A stretch of 64,000 nt of DNA. Source: Pseudonocardia benzenivorans CB1190. Its GTDB lineage: Bacteria > Actinomycetota > Actinomycetes > Mycobacteriales > Pseudonocardiaceae. Positions 1 through 8,825 of the stretch are shown in pieces (within the stretch, counting starts at the first letter, position 1; each line of letters begins with the position of its first letter). The position numbers and the translations under genes were made by a program. The notes beneath the pieces are model-generated. The model saw nothing but the letters and a program-made list of their open reading frames with translations, made no database searches and was not told the DNA's origin. The stretch lies in contig NC_015314.1 of NCBI RefSeq assembly GCF_000196675.2, positions 1 to 64,000 on the forward strand. Reading direction: 5' to 3'.

Positions 1-349
1 CGGGTCACGTTCGGTGCTTGCCAGCAAGGTAAAGGCGAGGACCGAAGCGTGCCTCGACCATCGTGGAGTCGTTGAGGGGGCGCTGTGAGGCCGTGGCGGG
101 CTCCCAGCCTGAACACGGTCAAAGCGCGGCCGTTGTCTTGTAAAGCACCGTCGGGGGGAGCCCTGCACCTGGCCGAATCGCACGCAGGAGGTGCGGCAGT
201 GTGTGCGAGTTGCCGCGGCCAGGTAGGGCGAAGGTGACGACGCCACGGGCGCGGCGAGGCAACCAACCCCCGGGCGGTGCGAGTCCGCCCGAGACTCCGA
301 GGTGCGATACCGGCGTGTCGCGCACGTCCATTTCAGAAATTCGGCCAAG
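1..349. other. no gene recognised upstream of the RHH gene
   Basis: I see no convincing coding region here. The open frames that cross it have no family resemblance and overlap the following gene on the other strand. It presumably holds the promoter of the small regulator that follows, but I cannot point to clear -35/-10 boxes. Confidence 0.4.
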
Positions 350-601
350 ATGGCCGACATGGCCAAACGGACAGCCGCACGCAGCGTCGGGCGTCCCTCC
401 AAGGGACCGCGGGACGTCATCGTGACACGGGTGCCGACGGACGACAGCGCTGAGCTGCGCGAGGAAGCTGCAGCACGGGACTGGTCGTTCTCCGAGACAG
501 CCGCCGCTCTGATCCGGATTGGCCTGCGCCATCGTGACGAACTCCCCGCGCCGTCGAAGCCTCACGGGCAACAGGAGCTGCCGATGAACAAGGCCTCGTA
601 A
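350..601 (+). CDS. small ribbon-helix-helix (CopG/Arc-like) DNA-binding protein
   Basis: Encodes about 83 residues. After a short basic leader comes a segment with the RHH pattern: a beta strand (DVIVTRVPTDD) followed by two predicted helices (SAELREEAAARDWS, then FSETAAALIRIGLRHRD). Proteins of this type bind DNA as dimers and usually autoregulate plasmid copy-number, partition or toxin-antitoxin operons. I chose the ATG at 350; the in-frame ATG at 359 is equally possible, and an earlier start at 302 would add a tail unlike the family. A 10-bp hairpin follows the stop at 608-639. It sits beside the Rep-like gene, so a role in plasmid maintenance is inferred. The family call is moderate and the target unknown. 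Confidence 0.6.
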   Translation: MADMAKRTAARSVGRPSKGPRDVIVTRVPTDDSAELREEAAARDWSFSETAAALIRIGLRHRDELPAPSKPHGQQELPMNKAS

Positions 602-607
602 ACCGCA

Positions 608-639
608 CCGAGGCGACCCCCGGCCAGGAGTCGCCTCGG
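608..639. terminator. bidirectional terminator-like hairpin
   Basis: CCGAGGCGAC at 608-617 pairs with GTCGCCTCGG at 630-639 around a 12-nt loop. It lies just after the stop of the RHH gene (plus strand) and at the 3' end of the candidate small RNA on the minus strand. The loop sequence is the same as in the terminator at 18104-18137. Confidence 0.6.
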
Positions 640-736
640 TTCAGAGCGTGCGTCATCTGGACCAGCACCCAGCTGACGTCGGTACCCCGGCGAACCGGGG
701 CGGATTCCCCAACCTGCCAAGAAGGGGCGCTTTCGC
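608..736 (-). ncRNA. candidate structured small RNA, copy B
   Basis: The minus strand from about 736 to 608 is homologous to 18004-18137 on the plus strand. It begins 12 nt after a -10-like TAACCT and folds into the same series of stems. Hairpin 1 pairs CCCC (727-724) with GGGG (710-707). Hairpin 2 is six base pairs capped by a UUCG tetraloop (700-695 with 690-685). Hairpin 3 pairs CGTCA/TGACG and CTGG/CCAG within 678-651. The last is the terminator-like hairpin at 639-608. Base changes relative to the other copy keep the stems paired (C-G to U-A in hairpin 2), which supports an RNA rather than a peptide. It is transcribed away from the Rep-like gene. The function and family are unknown to me. 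Confidence 0.55.
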
Positions 737-2170
737 GTGTCCAGGTTACAGCCTGGGCCGGACAAAACGGGAGCGCGACACGAGCCGATTCCCGCACGCC
801 CGAATCAGCCAGCATCTGATTCCGGTGCAGGATGGTGCCTCCCGTGCTACCAGCACGGCGCGTTCACCCTTGCCTCCGGACCCAGCAACTCCACATGCGT
901 CCTGCACGGCGAACTACTCGCCCAGGGCCTCCCACCCACCCATCTCTTCGCCACCGCCGACGTGACCCGGCCACCGCAGACGCCGCGCGGCACGGCGTAC
1001 CGCGATCCGAACCGAGGCCCGAGCAGCGGTCCAGGACGAGCGCGCAAGCCGGCCGCCCGGGCCAGAGCCCGGGCCCGAGCCCTGGCCCGCGGCCGTGAAC
1101 GGGCTCGACGCCGCCTCCAGGAGGCGAGGTTTCAACCTCATCCCGGCTGGCGGAACTTCGTCGACGCCCGGTATCGGGTGCTGACCTCGCAACCAGAGGC
1201 ACTGCGATACCTCGCGCGCCGCATCGACGACGAGGAGTGGCGGTCTGACAAGCGCCGCAGCTGGACACAGATCCTCAACCAGCTCGTCGCACACATGGAC
1301 TGGGAGACCGGTCTGATCAGCGGCCTCACCGTCGACCGGCTCGCTGCGGCCGGGAACCGAGCACCACGCACGGTTTCCCGCGCGCTGGCCTGGGCTCGCG
1401 AGAGCGGTGTCCTGGTCGTCGTGGAGTGCGGTGCGTCAGCAGAGTTCCTCGGTACCGAAACCGGTCGTACACCGACCTACGCCCTGGTCACCATGGATCC
1501 TCTTGTCCAGCCCGTCACCACAGCTGACTTCGGTGTGGATGAAAATGGCGACCTCCCCACATCTCTCGTTGGCATAGAACCCTCGCTACGCGGCAAACGG
1601 TCACCACACCAGGCCCAGAACCAATGGCCGACCTACGCCGTGCCCACCACCCCCAACTCACGTCACTCAGCAACACTCGGTCTCATCCACCACCTCGGCC
1701 TCGACGGCCGAAAAAATGGCAAGATCCAGATTTGGCGGGCCCGGGCTCTCCTGAAGCGGTGGTGGGACGACGGAGCGTCGATCGCCGGTCTGCTCTACGC
1801 GGTGGAGTTCCATCCCGACCGACGCGACAGACCGCGGGGAGACCTCACCCGTGGCGTGAACGATCCGCTCGCGGTGCTCGGCGCTCGGCTGCGTCCGTGG
1901 CAGGGCAGGCTGAAAGAGCTTCCGGGCCACGTGACCGGGCACCGCATGACGACAAAGTTGCCGCGCGATGCAGTCGCGTCAGTGCGGCGGCCACAGCCGC
2001 CCGTGGCTGAGCCCGTACCCGTGGCTGAGCCGGGAGTGCGGAAACGGGCACGAGAGGCACTGCGCGAACACCTCGACCAGCTGCGTGAGAAGCGCCGCGC
2101 CCAGGACTCGGGCGACGACCGGGTGCGGGGTCTCCCGGTGTCGACTCGCACCCACGACCGACGGTGCTGA
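737..2170 (+). CDS. Rep-like plasmid replication initiator with winged-helix segment
   Basis: Up to 477 residues. The conserved part starts near residue 130. Residues about 174-235 form a helix-turn-helix/winged-helix segment (WTQILNQLVAHMDWETG, then LTVDRLAAAGNRAPRTVSRAL, then an ARESGVLVVVE wing) typical of actinobacterial plasmid replication and primase-associated proteins. The C-terminal 70 residues are basic and helical. The GTG at 737 lies inside the promoter of the divergent small RNA, so the GTG at 962 or a later start may be used. The residues before about 75 include Cys and His but resemble nothing I know. Its stop overlaps the start of the DnaB-like gene, so the two are probably co-transcribed. 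Replication initiation is inferred from resemblance and context, not from a catalytic motif. Confidence 0.6.
   Translation: MSRLQPGPDKTGARHEPIPARPNQPASDSGAGWCLPCYQHGAFTLASGPSNSTCVLHGELLAQGLPPTHLFATADVTRPPQTPRGTAYRDPNRGPSSGPGRARKPAARARARARALARGRERARRRLQEARFQPHPGWRNFVDARYRVLTSQPEALRYLARRIDDEEWRSDKRRSWTQILNQLVAHMDWETGLISGLTVDRLAAAGNRAPRTVSRALAWARESGVLVVVECGASAEFLGTETGRTPTYALVTMDPLVQPVTTADFGVDENGDLPTSLVGIEPSLRGKRSPHQAQNQWPTYAVPTTPNSRHSATLGLIHHLGLDGRKNGKIQIWRARALLKRWWDDGASIAGLLYAVEFHPDRRDRPRGDLTRGVNDPLAVLGARLRPWQGRLKELPGHVTGHRMTTKLPRDAVASVRRPQPPVAEPVPVAEPGVRKRAREALREHLDQLREKRRAQDSGDDRVRGLPVSTRTHDRRC
743..748 (-). promoter_or_regulatory. -10-like box of small RNA copy B
   Basis: TAACCT on the minus strand lies 12 nt before the conserved GCGCCCC of the small RNA, exactly the spacing of TATCCT in the other copy. 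No clear -35 is seen, but a shared GTCGCGCT motif lies upstream of both (772-779 here, minus strand). It overlaps the possible GTG start of the divergent Rep-like frame. Confidence 0.5.
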
Positions 2171-3618
2171 GGATGACCGCGGCACACTGCCACGCCCGCC
2201 ACAACAACCTGTCGCCGCCGAGCGCAGCCCGTGGCGGCCTCCGAGGAGCGGCCCCTCCGGGCGCGGGGACCGCGGCTTCACCGTTCGATCGTCAGCCGCC
2301 GCAGGACCTCACCGCCGAGCAGTCGGTGCTCGGCGGGATGTTGCTGAACAAGGACGCGATCGCCGACGTCGTGGAGATCCTGCGCCCGGACGACTTCTAC
2401 CGGCCCGCGCACCAGACCGTCTACGACTGCATCCTCGATCTCTATGGTCGGGGTGAGCCGGCGGATGCGGTCACGGTGTCGGCGGAACTGCAGCGCCGCG
2501 GTGAGCTGATCCGTCTCGGTGGTGCGCCCTACCTGCACACGCTGATCGCGACGGTCCCGACCGCGGCCCAACGCGGCCTACTACGCCGAGATCGTCGCGG
2601 AGAAGGCGATCCTGCGGCGGCTCGTCGAAGCCGGTACCCGGATCGTGCAGCTGGGCTACCACGGTGCCGACGGCAGTGATGTCGACGAGGTGGTCGACCG
2701 GGCGCAGGCGGCGATCTACGAGGTGACCGAGCGGACCACGAGCGAGGACTACACCCCGCTCGAGGAACTGCTGGCCCCGACGATGGACGAGATCGACGCC
2801 ATCGCCGCCCGCGGCGGCATGGCCTTCGGCGTGCCGACCGGCTACACCGACCTCGACGCGATGACCAACGGTCTGCATCCCGGCCAGATGATCGTTGTCG
2901 CGGCCAGGCCGGGCGTCGGGAAGAGCACGGTCGGGCTCGACATCGCCCGCTCGTGCCCGGTCCGCCATGGCATGACGACCGCGGTGTTCTCGCTGGAGAT
3001 GAGCAAGTCCGAGATCGTGATGCGGCTGTTGTCGGCCGAGGCCCGGATCCGGCTGGCCGACATGCGGGCGGGCCGGATGAGCGATGAGGACTGGACCCGG
3101 ATGGCGCGGCGTATGTCGGAGATTTCCGAGGCGCCGTTGTTCATCGACGACTCGCCGAACCTGACGTTGACCGAGATCCGGGCCAAGGCGCGCCGGCTCA
3201 AGCAGCGCAACGACCTCAAGCTGATCATCCTGGACTATCTGCAGCTGATGACGTCCGGGCGCAAGGTGGAGTCACGGCAGCAGGAGGTTTCGGAGTTCTC
3301 CCGGCAGATCAAGTTGCTGGCCAAGGAGCTCGAGGTGCCGGTGGTGGCGATGAGCCAGCTCAACCGTGGGCCGGAGCAGCGCAACGACAAGCGTCCGATG
3401 TTGTCGGACCTGCGTGAGTCGGGCTCGATCGAGCAGGACGCGGACATGGTGATCCTGCTGCACCGGCCCGATGCGTTCGAGCGCGACGATCCGCGTGCGG
3501 GCGAGGCCGACCTGATCCTGGCCAAGCACGTAACGGCCCGACCAGCACGATCACCGTCGCGCACCAGCTGCACTACAGCCGCTTCACCGACCTCGCCCAC
3601 CTTGGCGACTCATCCTGA
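2164..3618 (+). pseudogene. dnaB-like: replicative DnaB-like helicase, broken by two frameshifts
   Basis: The N-terminal part (DLTAEQSVLGGMLLNKDAI, FYRPAHQTVYDCI) and the RecA-like helicase core (Walker A ARPGVGKST, LIILDYLQLM Walker B, DLRESGSIEQDADMVILLHRP) are clear DnaB features. The reading frame is broken twice. An extra C in the C run at 2567-2569 interrupts the linker (expected NAAYYAEIVAEKAILRRL). A missing C near 3529 interrupts the C-terminal hexamerisation segment (expected HRNGPT then HQLHYSRF). Undoing both restores a frame of about 484 residues ending at the TGA at 3616-3618, the usual DnaB length. The start overlaps the Rep stop. A plasmid helicase that works with the initiator is the likely role. 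Both lesions sit in C-rich runs, so sequencing error is possible and the gene may be intact. Confidence 0.85.
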
Positions 3619-3744
3619 TATGCGAGGGGAGTGGCTAGCCGCAGTGATCCGCAGGCGAGCGGGCACCTCGCCAATGCACTGCACTTAGCCAGCCGGTTCG
3701 GGAGGCAGGTTGGCTGATCCGATGCTCAGCGAGATACTCGCTGC

Positions 3745-3933
3745 ATGGCGGGTGGCGAGCAGAGTCCGGGCGACAACTCAGAGGCTGCAGTACCGCAGGA
3801 AATCTCGGTAGGCGATGACTTCATCACGGAGTACGCCCTTGAGTCTCTTCAGACAACCTTTGAAGGCTCCCAGCGGCCGGACCCGGACAACGTCATCGAG
3901 CTGGCCCACGGTGACGATTCCGAGAGCCGCTGA
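3745..3933 (+). CDS. small acidic protein of unknown function
   Basis: Encodes 62 residues, strongly acidic (many D/E, almost no K), with no membrane segment and no known domain. It ends six bases before the GTG of the membrane protein that follows, so the pair probably forms one operon. An acidic partner in front of a TM protein could act as a regulator or inhibitor of it, but this is only inference. Confidence 0.5.
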   Translation: MAGGEQSPGDNSEAAVPQEISVGDDFITEYALESLQTTFEGSQRPDPDNVIELAHGDDSESR

Positions 3934-3939
3934 TGTTAC

Positions 3940-4443
3940 GTGGCCAGCCTTGAGGACCAGGAGTCAACGCTCGAACTGATCAACAAGGAGATCGCCGACG
4001 CGTTGACCCGGCAAACGTCCGCTCGGTCGCAGGTCGATACGAAGGCCGCGCTTGTCGCAGGCGTTGCAGCCACCGCAACTCAGTTCCTGGCCGGCGGCAG
4101 CCACCCAGCGCCACTGAAGGTGCTCGCAGTCTTGGCTTACGTCGCCGACGGCCTCTCCTTCGCTGCAGCAGTTGCCGCCTTTGCCGTCGCCAAGTTCAAC
4201 GACGTTCCAGAGCCTCGAGTACTCGTCAAGATGACCGGGTCGTCGAAGGCCCGTACCCTTGCGCACCTTGCTGCTACGCGCGCAAAGGTCTACGAGAAGA
4301 ACCAGGACAAAGCCCACCGCAAGGTGATCTTCTGGTGGTTCGCCGTCGGTGCTCTCGCCCTTGGGTTATGCCTCTCCTCATTCGCCCTGGCGCTCACCCC
4401 TCTAGCTGCTCCGACATCTATCCCGGTGAAACTCGCTCCGTGA
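3940..4443 (+). CDS. three-TM-segment protein resembling Pycsar/SLATT-type TM effectors
   Basis: Encodes 167 residues. A charged N-terminal helix (residues about 1-35) leads into a DTKAA motif at the start of the first membrane segment (about 35-53), a second at about 60-88 and, after a basic helical stretch, a third at about 128-152. The arrangement 'helix, DTKA, TM pair, cytoplasmic helix, TM' is shared with actinobacterial TM proteins annotated as Pycsar effector-like or SLATT-like, whose members damage membranes during phage defence. No nucleotide cyclase gene is present nearby, so a classical Pycsar system is not shown. The alternative is an ordinary plasmid membrane protein. I chose the GTG at 3940. 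Confidence 0.45.
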   Translation: MASLEDQESTLELINKEIADALTRQTSARSQVDTKAALVAGVAATATQFLAGGSHPAPLKVLAVLAYVADGLSFAAAVAAFAVAKFNDVPEPRVLVKMTGSSKARTLAHLAATRAKVYEKNQDKAHRKVIFWWFAVGALALGLCLSSFALALTPLAAPTSIPVKLAP

Positions 4444-4611
4444 ACTCGGTGATCACGACACTGGACGGGCCCGCGCATCTCGCCGGGGATGAACGCACCG
4501 TCCGGATAAGCGTGGAGCAGGCTTAGCCGCTCGAGGTTGAGCGCGCGGGACGGCGACATCGTGTCCCGGCGGCATTTCTGCTCAGCTGCCGGTGCGAGCA
4601 CACCCGCCGTG

Positions 4612-4770
4612 CCAAACGACATTACCGACTTCTTCAACTGGTGCGACCAGGTCGACGTCGCGGTCTTCGCCGCACGCCGGGTGCACCTCGACCGCTACGT
4701 CACCGCACTGGCCCAGCGGCGGCCGCGGACTGGACGCCCAGCGGTGGCGTCCGCCGTGGCGCGCAAGCTC
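4612..4770 (+). pseudogene. tyrosine recombinase N-terminal fragment
   Basis: Reads FFNWCDQVDVAVFAARRVHLDRYV and then GRPAVASAVARKL, the SAM-like core-binding start of phage-type integrases. It stops abruptly and runs in frame into an IstB fragment. No catalytic domain follows. It is a relic of an earlier rearrangement and not a working gene. Confidence 0.55.
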
Positions 4771-5163
4771 ACCGCGCTGGGCTCGAAGCTGGCCTACCTG
4801 AGCAGGGCGTTGAAGACCCCGACGATCGGCCGTGTCTGGGAAGACCTCGCTGCCCAGGCCCGGGACCTGAACTGGTCACACGAGGAGTATCTGACCGCGG
4901 TCCTGGAACGCCAGGTCGCCGAACGCGAGTCCGCCGGCACCACGATGCGCATCCGCACCGCCCACTTCCCACAGGTCAAGACGCTGGAGGAGTTCAACCT
5001 CGAGCACCTGCCGAGCCTGCGCCGCGACGTGGTCGCCCACCCGGCCACCGCCACATTCGTCGCGAAGGCCGAGAACGTAATCCTGCTCGGCCCACCCGGC
5101 CTCGGGAAGACACACCTGGCGGTCGGACTCGGGATCAAGGCTGCTCAGGCCGGCTACTTGGCC
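4771..5163 (+). pseudogene. istB-like: truncated IstB-like ATPase of an IS21-family element
   Basis: Begins at GSKLAYLSRALKTPTIG and continues through RIRTAHFP, LEEFNLEHLPSLRRD and the Walker A segment LLGPPGLGKTHLAVGLGIKA, which are standard IstB sequence. It is cut off about 8 residues after GIKAAQAGY, losing Walker B and the C-terminal half. The break coincides with the 3' end of the oppositely oriented flippase gene, so this marks a recombination junction. No istA partner is present. Confidence 0.8.
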
Positions 5164-7002
5164 TCACCTGCCTCTGGCCCGCGGCGGAGGACGGCGGGGC
5201 CGGGGTGACGGCCGCCACTCGGCATCGTGGTGTGGCCTGGGTGATGGCCGTGGTCCGGATGGCCGTGGTCGGGGAGACGGTAGTTGGGGAGGGGTGACAC
5301 CGGGGCTGTCTTCGACGGTGGCCGCCTCGAAGGGCGGGACGCCCTCAGGTGGGGGCACCGCTCGAATGGCCGCTAGGCGCACGGTCGGCGCCTCTATCGA
5401 CCGCTGCGAGGGACGTACGCGTAGGACGATCGTGGCATCGGCGTCGATCACGGGCAACACGACAGTCGCGGCCTCGAAGGGTGTGTGGTCGAGGTTGCTG
5501 GTGCGGTCAGGGGCGTTGTCCCGAAGTCGGGCGCTGCCGCGGCGGAGCCGGTAGCGCACCGACCCGAACACACGACGCGCTGATGCGGGTGCGGTCGAGG
5601 CGAGCCCCGCGACGAACAAGACGATGAAGGCGATGGTCTGCCCCCCGAGAAGGGCCAGACCGGCCACAGTGCCGTGTTCGTCGGAGCGTAACCACACCTG
5701 CTCTGCGAGGCCGATGCCAGCAGCGGAAATCGCCGCGATCGCCGTGGGGACAACGAGAATGCGGATCAGCCGCGTCGCCGGGAACGGCAGGACGCGGTGT
5801 GTCAGGACTAGCACGATCACGCCGACGGTCAGCTCCGTGGCCGAGATCGCGAGGCCGACACCGATGAGCCCCAACGGAACCAACGCCACGAGCAAGCCGA
5901 TGCCGAGGACGATGCTCGCGACCGTTGTCCAGTTGAGCAGCTGTGTGCGACCCGTCGCCTTGATGGCCTCGGAGCCCGCTGCCTCCAGGGCAATGCCCAG
6001 TCCGTAGCCCGACATGGCGACGAAAGCCAGGCCGGCCTCGCGCCATTCGGCGCCGAGCAGGAGCACAACCGCGGGCTCACCGATCGCACACGTCAAGGCG
6101 GCAACGCCTACCGACGGGATCCAGGCGAGGCGAAGAGCACGAAGGAACGCATCAGTGAGCCGCGGCGGGTCGTCCGCCAGACGAGACATCGCGGGAAACA
6201 ACACGTACGAGCCGATCTGGACCACAGCGTTGGCTGGGATCAGAGACAGGCGTTGCCCGTAGCGGTACTGCCCCACCGCGTCAGTAGACAAGCTACGTCC
6301 GAGGATCGCGGTCTCGCCGGCCGTACGGATCCGGTCAGCGAGCGCCTGCAGCAGAAGCGGGTAGGCGAAGCGAGCCATCTCTCGCCACGTGCGTACCGAC
6401 GGCCGTGCGAACCCGGGCCACCAGCCGGCGAAAGCCCACGACAGTCCGAGCCAGGTGATCATTGCCGCGTAGTTCCCGATGACTTGAGACCACGCGCCGT
6501 AGTCCAGCGCTGCGAACAAGATCGTCACGACCGCGAACACGACGACGCGGGCCGGGTCGACGATGAGCCGGCGACGGAAGTTGAATCGCCGCTGCATCAG
6601 GCCGTCTGGGACGTTCGTCAGGCCGTGAATGACCAGTGTTCCGGCATTAGCCGCAGCGATGAGCGCGACCGTCGGATCGTTGAAAATGACGCCGACCAAT
6701 GGAGCAGCCCCGAGCGCGCCGGCAGCCAAAATAACACCCATGCCCCCGGTGACCCAAAAGACGGTCTCCGCGGCACGACCAACGTCTTTGTCACGTTGGA
6801 CCAGCGCCAGGCGCAGGCCACCCTCGGACACGGTGACCAGGAAGCCAGTCAGAATCGTTCCGACGACGTAGACGCCCAACTCTTCGGGTGTGAGTAGCCG
6901 GGCGAGAACCAAGGTCTGGGCGAATGCGATGAGCTGCGTTGCGACGAGCGCGATCCCCGAGTAGCTCGCGCCACGTCGCAGCGTCCCGGACAGATTGCTC
7001 AT
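5164..7002 (-). CDS. Wzx/MATE-like lipid-linked oligosaccharide flippase
   Basis: Encodes about 612 residues with 12-14 hydrophobic segments. The start MSNLSGTLRRGASYSG is followed by TQLIAFAQTLVLARLLTPEELGVY, the N-terminal signature of the polysaccharide-exporter (WzxC-type) branch of the MATE superfamily. It is expected to flip undecaprenyl-linked sugars across the membrane for surface polysaccharide assembly. The last 130 residues form a Pro/Arg-rich cytoplasmic tail that ends at the IstB junction, so the native tail may be altered. I chose the ATG at 7002; a frame to 7098 adds 32 charged residues. It lies downstream of a methyltransferase on the same strand, and the pair looks like a remnant of a polysaccharide cluster. 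Confidence 0.8.
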   Translation of the reverse strand: MSNLSGTLRRGASYSGIALVATQLIAFAQTLVLARLLTPEELGVYVVGTILTGFLVTVSEGGLRLALVQRDKDVGRAAETVFWVTGGMGVILAAGALGAAPLVGVIFNDPTVALIAAANAGTLVIHGLTNVPDGLMQRRFNFRRRLIVDPARVVVFAVVTILFAALDYGAWSQVIGNYAAMITWLGLSWAFAGWWPGFARPSVRTWREMARFAYPLLLQALADRIRTAGETAILGRSLSTDAVGQYRYGQRLSLIPANAVVQIGSYVLFPAMSRLADDPPRLTDAFLRALRLAWIPSVGVAALTCAIGEPAVVLLLGAEWREAGLAFVAMSGYGLGIALEAAGSEAIKATGRTQLLNWTTVASIVLGIGLLVALVPLGLIGVGLAISATELTVGVIVLVLTHRVLPFPATRLIRILVVPTAIAAISAAGIGLAEQVWLRSDEHGTVAGLALLGGQTIAFIVLFVAGLASTAPASARRVFGSVRYRLRRGSARLRDNAPDRTSNLDHTPFEAATVVLPVIDADATIVLRVRPSQRSIEAPTVRLAAIRAVPPPEGVPPFEAATVEDSPGVTPPQLPSPRPRPSGPRPSPRPHHDAEWRPSPRPRRPPPRARGR

Positions 7003-7141
7003 GTCAGGATCAGATACCGCGATACGTGTCGATTCTTTGACTCGATCACGGACGGACCTGCGCCCAGAGACCCCGTTCGGTCCGATCATATTCGCCACCG
7101 GTGCGCCATATCGCCGAAGTTTCGTCGGGGCGAGGGGCGGG

Positions 7142-7855
7142 TCACGTCGCTCGGTACGCGGTGACGTGCGGGGTGACCCGGAGCGGACGAAGACCGCTTC
7201 GGCGCAGCGCTAACCCGACCCGATGGCGCTGATCGGGTGTCGAGAGCCGGCTGCGCTCGAGGAAGAGCACTCCCCGTGGCGCAAGCGCCCTACACACCAC
7301 CTGCGCGGCGCTGTCGACGTCGCCGACATGGGTTAACGCACCGAAGGCAGTGATCGCCTCAAACCGATTGCGCGGCAATTCTTTGTCGACCGACAGGTCG
7401 ATCATGTCGGCATCGACGTCACGCCGACCGAGCCTGAACCTGGCGAAGTCCAGAACCGGCGCTGACACCTCGGCCAGCGAAGAGCGCCACCCACGGTGGA
7501 CGAACAGTTGCGTCGTCAGGCCCACACCCGACCCGAGGTCGAGATGGCGACCACCGACGCCGCGGTTCTCAAGCCAGTCGAGGGCTATGACGGGCTCGGC
7601 CGGCGCAGTCGCGGTGGCCTGCTGGTACGCGTACTGCAGGAGGAGCCGACCGCGTTCGATCGGTCGATCGTGCTCCCGGCTTGACCAGGTCGGGGGCGTT
7701 CCGTAGAAGGTCTCGACGTCGTTCATTGCTCCGGCGTAAGGGCTCAGCTCCTCTAGCGCCAAGCCAGCCAGGAAGTCGCGCTGCACTTCAGCCAGCCTTG
7801 TCTGTCGCGAGCGCGTTGTTAGGGTGCGTTTGAGGGTTCGCTGTACGAAACTCAT
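7142..7855 (-). CDS. class I SAM-dependent methyltransferase
   Basis: Encodes about 237 residues. Motif I (HLDLGSGVGLTTQLF) binds S-adenosylmethionine, and an acidic post-I segment, ITAFGALTHVGD and LAPRGVLFLERS complete the Rossmann-fold pattern. Family members methylate small molecules or sugars. Next to the flippase it may modify a glycan, but the substrate cannot be told from sequence. The MSFVQRTLKR start at 7855 is preferred over a longer frame from 7897. Confidence 0.75.
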   Translation of the reverse strand: MSFVQRTLKRTLTTRSRQTRLAEVQRDFLAGLALEELSPYAGAMNDVETFYGTPPTWSSREHDRPIERGRLLLQYAYQQATATAPAEPVIALDWLENRGVGGRHLDLGSGVGLTTQLFVHRGWRSSLAEVSAPVLDFARFRLGRRDVDADMIDLSVDKELPRNRFEAITAFGALTHVGDVDSAAQVVCRALAPRGVLFLERSRLSTPDQRHRVGLALRRSGLRPLRVTPHVTAYRAT

Positions 7856-7907
7856 GAAGGCCTTCGGGATCAGGGCGGCGTGACCGCGCCCGAGCAAGAC
7901 CTCTGAT

Positions 7908-8513
7908 TTAGGCCATCGACCGAGCGAGTGCGGGCACGAGTACAGGACAAAACCCTGTCGCAGGAGGCCCCCGGCTGTTCAACATCGCCGTGAACCGGCG
8001 GAGGGACCGGCATCGCGGTGGCAATTCGACGCTCAACGCCACCGCGTGACGAACCGCAACGTAAGCGTGGGTAATCCGCAGGGTGCCGCGAAGGGCAGCG
8101 GTACAAGCCTGGACCGCGTGGGCGACGACGATGCCGAGCGTGATGTGTATCCACAGGCTTGTCGAAGCGACCATGGCAGACACGACCGGCTGGCCGGCCG
8201 TCAGATGCTGGACGAGCTCGATGGTCGCGAACGCTGCAGGCGACAGTGTTCCCCAACGGACGCTCGTGCGGAGCGATGTTGATCGCCTTGTGGGGCCTTT
8301 GACATCTGGGGCGGAGAGCGCGGCCACAGCCACGGCGAGGAACGACGTCGCTACGGCCGCCGTTCCGGTCAGCAGAACTGGGCCTATTACGTGATCCAAA
8401 TCCCGCGAGCAGCGGCCGTAGGGGAAGAGGGTCCCGGTCAGGGCGTGCGCGAGCGCCCAGGCGACGAGGCCAGAGGAAACCATGGCTATCCGGCACGCGA
8501 CGGCTCTTGACAT
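7908..8513 (-). CDS. integral membrane protein of unknown function
   Basis: About 201 residues with four hydrophobic segments: SGLVAWALAHALTGTLFP, GPVLLTGTAAVATSFLAVAV, PAAFATIELVQHL and LWIHITLGIVVAHAVQ. I recognise no family. The C-terminal 60 residues are less hydrophobic and rich in Arg, and could be out of frame or decayed. It is transcribed with the methyltransferase and flippase. The true start could be the ATG at 8513 or 8483. Confidence 0.5.
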   Translation of the reverse strand: MSRAVACRIAMVSSGLVAWALAHALTGTLFPYGRCSRDLDHVIGPVLLTGTAAVATSFLAVAVAALSAPDVKGPTRRSTSLRTSVRWGTLSPAAFATIELVQHLTAGQPVVSAMVASTSLWIHITLGIVVAHAVQACTAALRGTLRITHAYVAVRHAVALSVELPPRCRSLRRFTAMLNSRGPPATGFCPVLVPALARSMA

Positions 8514-8804
8514 GCGACCCCCACAACGTTCCGGGCACCGCTTGCGGCCCGCCGACACCACGTTATGTAGTCGAGACCAGGTACGAGTGAGCGAAGAGTT
8601 ATCTAACGGTCAATTCGGGCTCCACGTCGTCGACGCCGACCGGAATCGGGCTTCGCCCCGACGCACTACCGGGCCCTACGGTGCTCGGTGCACCACCTCG
8701 TCGTCGCGACCGTTGACCCCTCGGACCCAGTGCAGTGCTGGCTGACACGAAGTGCCTTCGCGATCACACAGGTCAAGTCCCCTGGCGTGGTGTGTGACGG
8801 CTGA
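8514..8804. other. intergenic, nothing recognised
   Basis: Between the membrane protein and the IS256-family end I see no coding region, RNA gene or repeat that I can support. Confidence 0.4.
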
Positions 8805-8825
8805 GCGTGATCTTCTGGATGTCGG

